A stretch of DNA of 6,326 nt from an uncultured Bacteroidales bacterium. Lineage in GTDB: Bacteria > Bacteroidota > Bacteroidia > Bacteroidales > UBA932. Where the stretch lies: the NCBI GenBank assembly GCA_927798505.1, contig CAKMNE010000091.1, positions 1-6,326 of the forward strand, written 5' to 3'. The notes below the pieces were generated by a model. That model saw only the letters and a list, made by a program, of their open reading frames with translations. It was not told where the DNA came from and searched no databases. Shown in pieces: positions 1 through 6,271 of the stretch (positions are counted from its first letter, which is position 1; each line of letters starts with the position of its first letter). The position numbers and the translations under genes are program-made.

Positions 1-911
1 TCATACCGTATTTCATCAATATGTTCAGCCCGCTGTTCGTATTCATTACGGTAATTCTGTTCACCTCCAGACTGGCTGCCAATTCGGAAATCATTGCGAT
101 TCTCTCCACCGGCATCAGCTATCACAGGATGATGGTGCCTTACCTTGCGGCCGCTACGATAATCGCAGGACTCTCCCTGAGCCTCAATCTTTTCGTAATT
201 CCGGGAGCCAATGAAAAGAGGCTGGAATTCGAGGAGATGTACGTAAAGAAAAGGTCATCCGGAAAGACCGAGAACGTGCACTACCAGATAGCGCCGGGAC
301 AGTTTGTCTATGTCAGTTCCTTCAGCAAATGGAACAAGACGGCCTACAAATTCACCCTCGAAACTATTGAGAACAACCGCCTTGTGAGCAAGCTCTCCGC
401 TGAATCCGCCGCCTGGGACAGCACGACTGGAGGCTGGCACCTGCGCAAATATACCATCAGGGATTTCAGCGAAGGCATATCTGACAGGGTTCGCACGGGA
501 GATAAGCTGGATACGGTAATTGCCCTTACGGTCGATGACTTCTATTTCAACGACAAGACAGTGGAGAAACTGGATGCAAAGCATCTGGACCAGCTGATTC
601 AAACCCAGAGAATGCGCGGAGACGCCAATGTGATGTATGCCGAAATAGAAAAGAACACCCGCTGGGCGCTGCCATTCTCGGCCTTCATCCTTACGATTAT
701 GGGTGTCGCACTCTCCTCCAGAAAGAGGCGCGGCGGCATCGGCTGGAATCTTGGCTTGGGCATAGCCTTGGCATTCAGTTACATACTTTTCCTCAAATTC
801 AGCGAGATGTTCGTTTACACCGGACTGCTCCCGCCTGTGATTGCGCTGTGGATTCCTAACGTGCTCTTCGCAATTATTGCCGCAATCCTTTACAGAATAG
901 CCCCGAAATAA
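1..911 (+). CDS. LptF/LptG family permease (YjgP/YjgQ), 5' end cut by window edge
   Basis: This is a membrane permease subunit of the LptBFG ABC transporter, which extracts lipopolysaccharide from the inner membrane and feeds it to the periplasmic Lpt bridge. The reading frame is open to the left edge: six codons (IPYFIN) precede the first visible Met at 21, so that Met is internal and about 50-60 residues are probably missing compared with the usual 350-370. Counting from that Met, two hydrophobic segments (about 2-20 and 39-60) flank the family signature NSEIIAILSTG. A hydrophilic stretch, about 61-215, corresponds to the periplasmic beta-jellyroll domain. Three further helices follow (about 215-232, 240-262, 268-292), with the basic turn SSRKRRGG between the first two. 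I cannot tell LptF from LptG, because Bacteroidetes members are usually named only to family level. The stop lies 16 bases before the next start, with no terminator visible. Confidence 0.92.
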   Translation, partial: IPYFINMFSPLFVFITVILFTSRLAANSEIIAILSTGISYHRMMVPYLAAATIIAGLSLSLNLFVIPGANEKRLEFEEMYVKKRSSGKTENVHYQIAPGQFVYVSSFSKWNKTAYKFTLETIENNRLVSKLSAESAAWDSTTGGWHLRKYTIRDFSEGISDRVRTGDKLDTVIALTVDDFYFNDKTVEKLDAKHLDQLIQTQRMRGDANVMYAEIEKNTRWALPFSAFILTIMGVALSSRKRRGGIGWNLGLGIALAFSYILFLKFSEMFVYTGLLPPVIALWIPNVLFAIIAAILYRIAPK

Positions 912-927
912 TTATCACTATCACAAT

Positions 928-2217
928 ATGAACAACAAAAACATCAATCTGAGGCTGATCGCAATGCTCTTTCTGGAGTTTGCGGTGTGGGGTGCCTACC
1001 TCACCTCAATGGGCAGCTTCCTCGCAAAAGTTGGCCTTGACCAGAAGATCAGTATCTTTTACGCAATGCAGGGCATTGTATCCATCTTTATGCCGGCTCT
1101 GATGGGCATCATCGCCGACAAATGGATTCCTGCCCAGAAGACTCTCTCTCTGTGTCACCTGCTTGCAGGTCTGAGCATGGCCGGAGCCGGTTTCTATGCC
1201 ATGAGTGCCGGAGAAGGCCTCCAGTTCGGACCGCTTTTCGCCCTCTACTCAGTAAGCGTGGCTTTCTTCATGCCTACCATCGCGATTTCCAACTCCGTTG
1301 CCTATAGCGCACTCGAAGGCTGCGGCAAAGACCCGGTCAAGGACTTCCCGCGCCTGCGTATCTTCGGTACCATCGGCTTCATCTGCGCGATGTACTTTGT
1401 GAACTTTATGAAGAACGGCAATGGCGTGCAGTACCAGAACTCCCATGAGCAGTTTATCGTGTCGGGAGTTCTCTCCCTGCTTCTTGCGGCCTATTCACTG
1501 ACCATGCCTAACTGCCCTTGCAAGCCTAAGGGAGAGGGTGCCCAGTCCTTTGCCGAGGCAACCGGACTTTCCGCCTTCAAGCTTTTCAAGCAGGGTCAGT
1601 TCGCCATCTTCTTCATCTTCTCCATGCTGCTTGGCGCATCCCTTCAGATTACCAACGGCTATGCCAACACCTTCATCAATTCATTTGCGGATGTTCCTGA
1701 GTTCGCAGGTTCATGGGGCGCCAACAATGCCAATGTAATCATCTCCATAGGCCAGATCTCGGAGACCATATGCATCCTGCTTATTCCTTTCTTCATGAAG
1801 AAGTTCGGTATCAAGAAGGTGATGCTGCTGGCGATGCTTGCCTGGGTGTTCCGTTTCGGTTTCTTCGGCCTTGGCAACCCTGGCGAAGGAGTATGGCTTT
1901 TCATCCTCTCCGGTATAGTCTATGGTGTGGCTTTCGATTTCTTCAACGTGTCCGGCTCACTCTATATCAATGAGAATACTGACAATGGAATACGTTCCAG
2001 CGCACAGGGCCTCTTTATGCTTATGACCAACGGTCTTGGAGCTACAATCGGCACCCTCGCCGCCGGTAAGGTTATCAACGCCCTGGTTTATGCCCCGCAG
2101 GCAGCCGGTGCCGCCGGCAACTGGCAGATGGCCTGGTACATTTTCGCAGGCTACGCCCTCGTTGTCGCCGTACTCTTCGCCATACTCTTCAAGAACCCGC
2201 AGAAGAAGCAGGCGTAA
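928..2217 (+). CDS. Nucleoside:H+ symporter, NupG/XapB family (MFS)
   Basis: This is a major facilitator superfamily transporter predicted to import nucleosides with protons across the inner membrane. At 429 residues it is close to E. coli NupG (about 418) and is hydrophobic throughout, consistent with 12 helices. Family marks seen along it are GIIADKW at 60-66 (the MFS loop 2-3 motif), FPRLRIFGTIGF at 140-151, ITNGYANTFINSF at 241-253, YGVAFDFFNVSGS at 332-344 and IRSSAQGLFMLMTNG at 355-369. All resemble stretches I recall from NupG and XapB rather than sugar porters. The start at 928 puts the first helix immediately after a short polar leader (NNKNINLR), as in the family; no Shine-Dalgarno is visible, which is normal for Bacteroidetes. 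No nucleoside-salvage enzyme lies beside it, so the actual nucleoside cannot be read from context. It probably shares a transcript with the upstream permease gene. Confidence 0.9.
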   Translation: MNNKNINLRLIAMLFLEFAVWGAYLTSMGSFLAKVGLDQKISIFYAMQGIVSIFMPALMGIIADKWIPAQKTLSLCHLLAGLSMAGAGFYAMSAGEGLQFGPLFALYSVSVAFFMPTIAISNSVAYSALEGCGKDPVKDFPRLRIFGTIGFICAMYFVNFMKNGNGVQYQNSHEQFIVSGVLSLLLAAYSLTMPNCPCKPKGEGAQSFAEATGLSAFKLFKQGQFAIFFIFSMLLGASLQITNGYANTFINSFADVPEFAGSWGANNANVIISIGQISETICILLIPFFMKKFGIKKVMLLAMLAWVFRFGFFGLGNPGEGVWLFILSGIVYGVAFDFFNVSGSLYINENTDNGIRSSAQGLFMLMTNGLGATIGTLAAGKVINALVYAPQAAGAAGNWQMAWYIFAGYALVVAVLFAILFKNPQKKQA

Positions 2218-2242
2218 AGGTCGCATTAAACAGTAGATTGTC

Positions 2243-3349
2243 ATGAAAAGACTGATGCTTGTAATCGGCATATTGCTGATAACCCTTCCGATTTATGCGC
2301 AGAAGCCTGTATGGAGCCTTGAAGTCGAGGCTTGTGAGCTTAATCTTGTGGGGAAAGCTTTTTACGATACCCCGAACCCGTATCACCGCATTGATACCTG
2401 CCGTTTCAAAGGCTTCACCAAATCGGAGAATATGCAGTGCCGCTGCGCGGCCGGTCTTGCCGTGCTGTTTACGACCGATGCCAGCGATATCGGTGTGAAA
2501 ATGGACTTCGATCATGCCAGCGGAGCTGCCTATTGTTCATACAGGGGATTCGACCTGTACATCAAGAAGGACGGGCAGTGGCTCTGGGCCGGAATGACTT
2601 CTTTCCCGACTGAGCACAAGGATAAGGATGCTGTCCGTGCCCTCGTCAAGAACATGGCCGAAGGAGAGAAGGAGTGTCTGCTCTATCTGCCGATTTATAC
2701 TGACATCAATTCCTGCAAGGTGTGCGTTTCAGGAGCAACGCATATTGACCCGATGGCCTCACCTTTCAAGCATAAGATTGTATTCCATGGCAGCAGCTTC
2801 ACCCACGGCATCAGCACTACGCGAGCTGGAATGAGCTACCCTGTGCAGTTCATGCGCCGCACAGGCCTGCAGCCTATCACCCTGGGATTCAGCGGCAATT
2901 GCAAAATGCAGCCATATTTCGCCGATGTGCTTGAGGAAATAGATGCCGATGCCTATGTCTTCGACATTTTCTCCAACCCCAACATTCCTCTGATCAAGGA
3001 GCGTCTGCGTCCTTTCATTGACAGGATGGTGAAAGCTCACCCGGGAAAGCCTATCATAGTGCAGCGAACCATCTACTGGGAAAAGGAGAATTTCGACACC
3101 TCTGCGCAAAAGGAGTACGGCGGACGCCGCGCCCTCTCCGACAGCCTGATGACCGAGATTTGCAAAGAGTACAAGGATGTGTATTATATCAAGCCGGACG
3201 CTGCCCTGCATAGCGGAGAATCTTCCACTGCGGATGGAATTCATCCCAATGACAACGGTTACTCCCTTTGGGAACGCTCCATTGAGAAGCCTATACTGAG
3301 GATACTTAAAAAGTACTACAAGGATATCCCTTCCCCTGCAGGAAAATGA
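2243..3349 (+). CDS. Secreted SGNH/GDSL-type hydrolase with N-terminal GxDLY domain
   Basis: This is a predicted esterase or deacetylase of the SGNH superfamily, exported to the periplasm or beyond. Residues 1-19 form a Sec signal peptide (MKRLM, hydrophobic core, then IYA before Q20); there is no lipobox cysteine. Residues about 25-165 match the all-beta domain that precedes this esterase type, including its namesake motif GFDLY at 102-106. The catalytic domain follows: FHGSSFTHG at 181-189 gives the nucleophile Ser185, LGFSGN at 214-219 gives block II Gly218, and DGIHPNDNGY at 331-340 supplies Asp331 and His334. The classical GxND block III is not obvious; NPN at 245-247 sits roughly where it would be. 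The length of 368 is ordinary for the architecture. The stop overlaps the next start by four bases, implying translational coupling with the polyferredoxin. The substrate is unknown: related proteins act on acylated carbohydrates, but nothing here identifies a sugar. Confidence 0.87.
   Translation: MKRLMLVIGILLITLPIYAQKPVWSLEVEACELNLVGKAFYDTPNPYHRIDTCRFKGFTKSENMQCRCAAGLAVLFTTDASDIGVKMDFDHASGAAYCSYRGFDLYIKKDGQWLWAGMTSFPTEHKDKDAVRALVKNMAEGEKECLLYLPIYTDINSCKVCVSGATHIDPMASPFKHKIVFHGSSFTHGISTTRAGMSYPVQFMRRTGLQPITLGFSGNCKMQPYFADVLEEIDADAYVFDIFSNPNIPLIKERLRPFIDRMVKAHPGKPIIVQRTIYWEKENFDTSAQKEYGGRRALSDSLMTEICKEYKDVYYIKPDAALHSGESSTADGIHPNDNGYSLWERSIEKPILRILKKYYKDIPSPAGK
3346..3349 (+). promoter_or_regulatory. 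ATGA start/stop overlap, SGNH hydrolase to polyferredoxin
   Basis: The ATG of the polyferredoxin and the TGA of the hydrolase share four bases. The only purine-rich stretch upstream (AGGAA) ends one base before the ATG, too close to be a useful ribosome binding site. Translation of the second gene therefore probably depends on ribosomes finishing the first, which points to linked expression. Confidence 0.7.
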
Positions 3350-4848
3350 AAAAGCAATCGCGAAATGTCTTTGCGGTGGTGAGGCGGTGCCTCGCGCTGG
3401 TTTTCTTTCTGGGAATCACCCTGCTGTTCTGTGATTTCACGGGGGTGCTCCACACCTGGCTCGGCTGGATGGCCAAAATCCAGCTGCTGCCTGCCGTGCT
3501 CGCGCTCAACTTCGCTGCAGTAGCCATTCTGCTCGTGCTCACCTTGATATTCGGCAGGGTATATTGCTCCGTCATCTGCCCGCTCGGAGTCATGCAGGAC
3601 CTCATATCCCACACATCGGCCGGGCGCAAGGGCAAAAAGTTCCGCTTTTCATATTCTCCCGCAAAGAACCTGCTCCGCTATGGCCTGTTCGCCCTCTTTG
3701 CCGTAGCAATGGTAGCCGGCGCCACCTCGCTCGCAGGCCTCATCGCGCCCTACAGCGCATTCGGACGGATTGCGGCAAATCTCTTCGCGCCCCTGTATCG
3801 CCTCGGCAACAACCTGCTTGCCCTGCTCAGCGAGAGGCTTGACAGCTATGCGTTCTATTCGACGGAAGTCTGGATCAGGAGCCTTCCTACATTCATCGTA
3901 GCGGCGCTCACTTTCGTGCTCATCTTCATGCTCGCGTGGCGTGGAGGCAGGACCTGGTGCAATACGGTATGCCCTGTGGGAACCGTCCTTGGCTTTCTCT
4001 CCCGCTTCTCGCTGCTGCGCATCAACATAGACAAAGACAAATGCAACCGCTGCGGGCTGTGCTCGCGCGCCTGCAAGGCATCCTGCATCGACGGGAAGGA
4101 GCACAAAGTGGATTACAGCCGCTGCGTGAGCTGCTTCGACTGCCTTGAGACCTGCAAGCACGGGGCAATTAGCTACGGCCTGCGAAAGCCTGCTGCCGGC
4201 GCTCAGAGGCCGCCTCAGGACAGTGCGCGACGCCGTTTCCTTGGCATTTCGGCCCTCACTCTTGCGGGAACGGCCCTTCACGCCCAGGAAAAGAAGGCCG
4301 ACGGAGGGCTTGCGGCCATACAGGATAAACGGGCCCCGGAACGCGGCACGCCAATAGTGCCCGCCGGAGCGCAGGGTCTGCGGCATCTTGCTCAGCATTG
4401 CACGGCCTGCCAGCTCTGCGTATCCGCCTGCCCGAACGGTGTGCTTCGCCCTTCAACGCGCCTCGAGAGCTTTATGCAGCCCGAATCCTCATACGAAAGG
4501 GGCTACTGCCGCCCGGAGTGCACCCGTTGCTCAGAGGTATGCCCAGCCGGCGCAATCAGCCGCATAACGGTAGAGCAGAAGAGTTCGATTCAAGTAGGGC
4601 ATGCGGTATGGCTCAGGGACCTCTGCCTCCCGGTCAGCAAGGGCGTGAAGTGCGGCAACTGCGCACGCCATTGCCCTGTGGGAGCCATAAGTATGGTGCA
4701 TTTGGACCCGGACAATGCCGCTTCGCTGCACATTCCTGTGGTCAACACCGAGCGCTGCATAGGCTGCGGAGCCTGCGAAAACCTCTGCCCTGTGCGCCCG
4801 CTCAGCGCCATATATGTCGAAGGTCACGAAAAGCATAGAACGATATGA
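3346..4848 (+). CDS. NapH-NapG-like fusion: membrane polyferredoxin with internal Tat signal
   Basis: This is a predicted membrane electron-transfer protein carrying up to six [4Fe-4S] clusters. Residues 1-280 resemble NapH: four helices (about 14-33, 47-70, 110-132, 181-198), two CxxxCP motifs just after helices 2 and 4 (Cys74/78, Cys205/209), then two ferredoxin-type cysteine sets (233/236/239/243 and 260/263/266/270). The basic RKGKKFR loop between helices 2 and 3 places these motifs in the cytoplasm. Residues 295-313 form an internal twin-arginine signal (RRRFLG plus hydrophobic stretch to LHA). Residues 345-490 resemble NapG, with four cluster motifs: 352/355/358/362, 388/392/395/399, 427/436/439/443 and 471/474/477/481. 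The widely spaced third set and the IPVV stretch before the fourth match what I recall of NapG. In E. coli, NapG and NapH are separate proteins that oxidise quinol for periplasmic nitrate reductase, but no nap reductase gene is visible here. The gene overlaps both neighbours by four bases, so its likely partner is the downstream reductase. Confidence 0.9.
   Translation: MKKQSRNVFAVVRRCLALVFFLGITLLFCDFTGVLHTWLGWMAKIQLLPAVLALNFAAVAILLVLTLIFGRVYCSVICPLGVMQDLISHTSAGRKGKKFRFSYSPAKNLLRYGLFALFAVAMVAGATSLAGLIAPYSAFGRIAANLFAPLYRLGNNLLALLSERLDSYAFYSTEVWIRSLPTFIVAALTFVLIFMLAWRGGRTWCNTVCPVGTVLGFLSRFSLLRINIDKDKCNRCGLCSRACKASCIDGKEHKVDYSRCVSCFDCLETCKHGAISYGLRKPAAGAQRPPQDSARRRFLGISALTLAGTALHAQEKKADGGLAAIQDKRAPERGTPIVPAGAQGLRHLAQHCTACQLCVSACPNGVLRPSTRLESFMQPESSYERGYCRPECTRCSEVCPAGAISRITVEQKSSIQVGHAVWLRDLCLPVSKGVKCGNCARHCPVGAISMVHLDPDNAASLHIPVVNTERCIGCGACENLCPVRPLSAIYVEGHEKHRTI
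4228..4284 (+). other. Internal twin-arginine (Tat) signal inside the polyferredoxin
   Basis: Residues 295-313 of the polyferredoxin read R-R-R-F-L-G, then a mildly hydrophobic run (ISALTLAGTA), ending LHA before Gln314. That fits the Tat pattern RRxFL followed by a weak hydrophobic core and a possible signal-peptidase site. It lies exactly between the NapH-like and NapG-like parts, where the free NapG protein would carry its N-terminal Tat signal. If it is not cleaved, it acts as a fifth helix that moves the last 185 residues to the periplasm. The motif is seen directly; export and cleavage are inferred. Confidence 0.75.
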
Positions 4849-4850
4849 TG
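4845..4850 (+). promoter_or_regulatory. ATGATG start/stop overlap, polyferredoxin to aldo/keto reductase
   Basis: The six bases ATGATG hold the polyferredoxin stop (TGA 4846-4848) and two candidate starts for the reductase (4845 and 4848), giving overlaps of four or one base. No ribosome binding site is apparent, so translational coupling is the simplest reading. It also suggests that the two products are made in a fixed ratio. Confidence 0.7.
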
Positions 4851-6221
4851 GACAGACGCCAATTCCTTAAGATAGTGGGAGCAGGAGCCGCTGCCACTAC
4901 CCTGAGCGGATGCGCTTCAAAGGGCGGCAAAGCCCCTGCCGAAGTGCCTGCGGACAAGATGACTTATCGCCTTAACCCCAAGACCGGCGAGAAGGTCTCG
5001 CTGCTGGGCTACGGCTGCATGCGCTGGCCTTTCATCACTGCGCAGGACGGTGGTTCATCGTCCGAAGCAATTGACCAGCAGGCTGTCAATGAGCTTGTGG
5101 ACTATGCTCTCGCGCACGGCGTTAACTATTTCGACACGGCCCCGTTCTACTGCCGCGCCCTCTCCGAGAAGGCCACGGGAACGGCGCTGAAACGGCATCC
5201 GCGCGATTCATATTACATAGCCACCAAAATGTCGAATATGGGCGTGGTGGGGCGCGGCCTGTCCCCGAAGGAGACTTTTGACGCCTCGATGCAGATCTAC
5301 CGCAATTCCTTCGAAAGCCTTCAGACGGACTATATCGACTACTACCTGATGCACGCGGTGGGAACCGGCTCCGGCCTTGAAGCCTACAGGGAGCGCTTCG
5401 AATACAACGGCCTGCTGGACTTCCTGCTCGCGGAGCGTGAGGCCGGGCGCATACGCAACCTAGGTTTTTCCTTCCACGGCGACATTGCGACCTACGACTA
5501 TCTGCTCTCGCTTCATGAGAAGGTGCATTGGGATTTCGTCCAGATCCAGTTCAACTATGTGGACTACACGCATGGAGGGGGAGGGAAGAACAATGCTCAG
5601 TACCTCTACTCCGAACTTGAGAAGCGGGGGATTCCGGCAGTGGTGATGGAGCCTCTGCTCGGAGGGCGTCTTGCAGGTCTGAGCGACCATCTGGGCGAGC
5701 GCCTGCAGCAGCACCGTCCGCAGGAAAGCGTAGCCTCCTGGGCCTTCCGCTTCGCCGGCACTTTCCCGGGTGTGCTTACCGTGCTCAGCGGCATGACCTA
5801 TATGGAGCACCTTCAGGACAATATCCGCACCTACTCGCCGCTCGACCCTTGCAGCGGGGAAGAACTGGCGTTGCTCGAGAATACGGCCGAACTGATGACC
5901 AGGTACCCTACGGTGCCGTGCACAGCCTGCCAGTACTGCATGCCTTGCCCTTACGGCATAGACATCCCGGGCATTTTCGCCCATTACAACAAATGCGTCA
6001 ACGAGGGCTATGTTTCGGCGTCGTCCCGCGACGAGAATTACCGCAAGGCTCGCAGGGCCTTCCTTGTGGGATATGACCGCTCGGTGCCCCTGCTGCGCCA
6101 GGCCAGCCATTGCATAGGCTGCGAGCGCTGCGTTTCACATTGCCCTCAGGGCATAAAAATCCCGTCCCAGCTCCACAAAATCGACCACTATGTGGAAAAG
6201 CTTAAGAGAGGGGATTGGTAA
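4845..6221 (+). CDS. Tat-exported lipoprotein aldo/keto reductase with C-terminal [4Fe-4S] domain
   Basis: This is a predicted oxidoreductase of the aldo/keto reductase family, in the subgroup with a C-terminal ferredoxin-like extension (COG1453-like). Residues 1-23 are a Tat signal (DRRQFLK at 3-9) ending in a lipobox, LSGC with Cys23, so the mature protein should be a lipid-anchored periplasmic protein. The residues after Cys23 (ASKGGK) lack the acidic run used for surface export in Bacteroidetes. The barrel spans about 40-330 and keeps the full tetrad: Asp97 and Tyr102 (NYFDTAPFY), Lys128 (IATK), His170 (YYLMH). A glycine-rich loop (THGGGGK) sits at 242-248. Cysteines 359/362/365/368 and 423/426/429/433 predict two [4Fe-4S] clusters. 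Two starts are possible, ATG at 4845 (overlapping the upstream stop by four bases) or ATG at 4848; both keep the signal. Position beside the polyferredoxin suggests that it supplies the electrons. The substrate is unknown. Confidence 0.92.
   Translation: MMDRRQFLKIVGAGAAATTLSGCASKGGKAPAEVPADKMTYRLNPKTGEKVSLLGYGCMRWPFITAQDGGSSSEAIDQQAVNELVDYALAHGVNYFDTAPFYCRALSEKATGTALKRHPRDSYYIATKMSNMGVVGRGLSPKETFDASMQIYRNSFESLQTDYIDYYLMHAVGTGSGLEAYRERFEYNGLLDFLLAEREAGRIRNLGFSFHGDIATYDYLLSLHEKVHWDFVQIQFNYVDYTHGGGGKNNAQYLYSELEKRGIPAVVMEPLLGGRLAGLSDHLGERLQQHRPQESVASWAFRFAGTFPGVLTVLSGMTYMEHLQDNIRTYSPLDPCSGEELALLENTAELMTRYPTVPCTACQYCMPCPYGIDIPGIFAHYNKCVNEGYVSASSRDENYRKARRAFLVGYDRSVPLLRQASHCIGCERCVSHCPQGIKIPSQLHKIDHYVEKLKRGDW
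4854..4913 (+). other. Tat signal plus lipobox of the aldo/keto reductase
   Basis: Residues 4-23 contain RRQFLK, a short alanine/glycine-rich hydrophobic core (IVGAGAAATT), then LSGC. The twin arginines with F-L-K at the following positions are a near-consensus Tat motif. The L-S-G-C lipobox predicts lipoprotein processing at Cys23. Tat use fits a protein whose iron-sulfur clusters must be inserted before export. Confidence 0.85.
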
Positions 6222-6244
6222 TTTGGAAAAAAGTGCTATCTTTG
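6214..6244 (+). promoter_or_regulatory. Bacteroidetes-type promoter for ribosomal protein L31
   Basis: TATCTTTG at 6237-6244 is a full match to the Bacteroidetes -7 element TAnnTTTG. A TTG at 6215-6217 (ATTG from 6214) lies 19 bases upstream, the expected distance for the -33 element. This places the -33 element inside the last codons of the aldo/keto reductase gene. A second TTTG at 6222-6225 is only 11 bases from the -7 element and is less likely to be used. Transcription would begin near 6250, leaving a leader of roughly 20 bases. Confidence 0.72.
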
Positions 6245-6257
6245 CACGCTATTTTAA

Positions 6258-6267
6258 ACACTAGTGT
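6258..6267. repeat. 10-base perfect palindrome in the L31 leader
   Basis: ACACTAGTGT reads identically on both strands and lies between the promoter and the L31 start codon, ending four bases before the ATG. It could be a small operator or simply chance in AT-rich leader sequence. It has no loop, so it is a poor RNA hairpin. No known regulator site is recognised. Confidence 0.4.
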
Positions 6268-6271
6268 AATT

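Noticed and set aside
2759..3244. A 161-codon minus-strand open frame inside the SGNH hydrolase gene
   Set aside because: It overlaps the catalytic blocks of the hydrolase and has no recognisable protein features; treated as a coding shadow.
3649..4398. A 249-codon open frame on the minus strand inside the polyferredoxin gene
   Set aside because: It lies antisense to a well-supported gene, has a low-complexity arginine/alanine/glutamate-rich product with no recognisable domain, and is the kind of open frame that GC-rich coding sequence produces on its opposite strand.
3346..4848. Polyferredoxin as part of a periplasmic nitrate reductase (nap) operon
   Set aside because: No catalytic subunit, cytochrome or NapD-like gene is in the window, and the tightly coupled neighbour is an aldo/keto reductase. 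The Nap resemblance is used only for domain architecture.
5460..6110. A 216-codon open frame on the minus strand inside the aldo/keto reductase gene
   Set aside because: It is fully antisense to the reductase, whose motifs are intact throughout, and its product shows no domain, signal or plausible start context.
6222..6225. TTTG immediately after the reductase stop as the -33 element
   Set aside because: It is only 11 bases from the -7 element, too short for the Bacteroidetes consensus spacing of about 19; the TTG at 6215-6217 fits.
6233..6247. GTGC...GCAC inverted repeat as a possible terminator after the reductase gene
   Set aside because: The stem is only four base pairs, is not followed by a T-run, and coincides with the -7 promoter element, which explains the sequence better.
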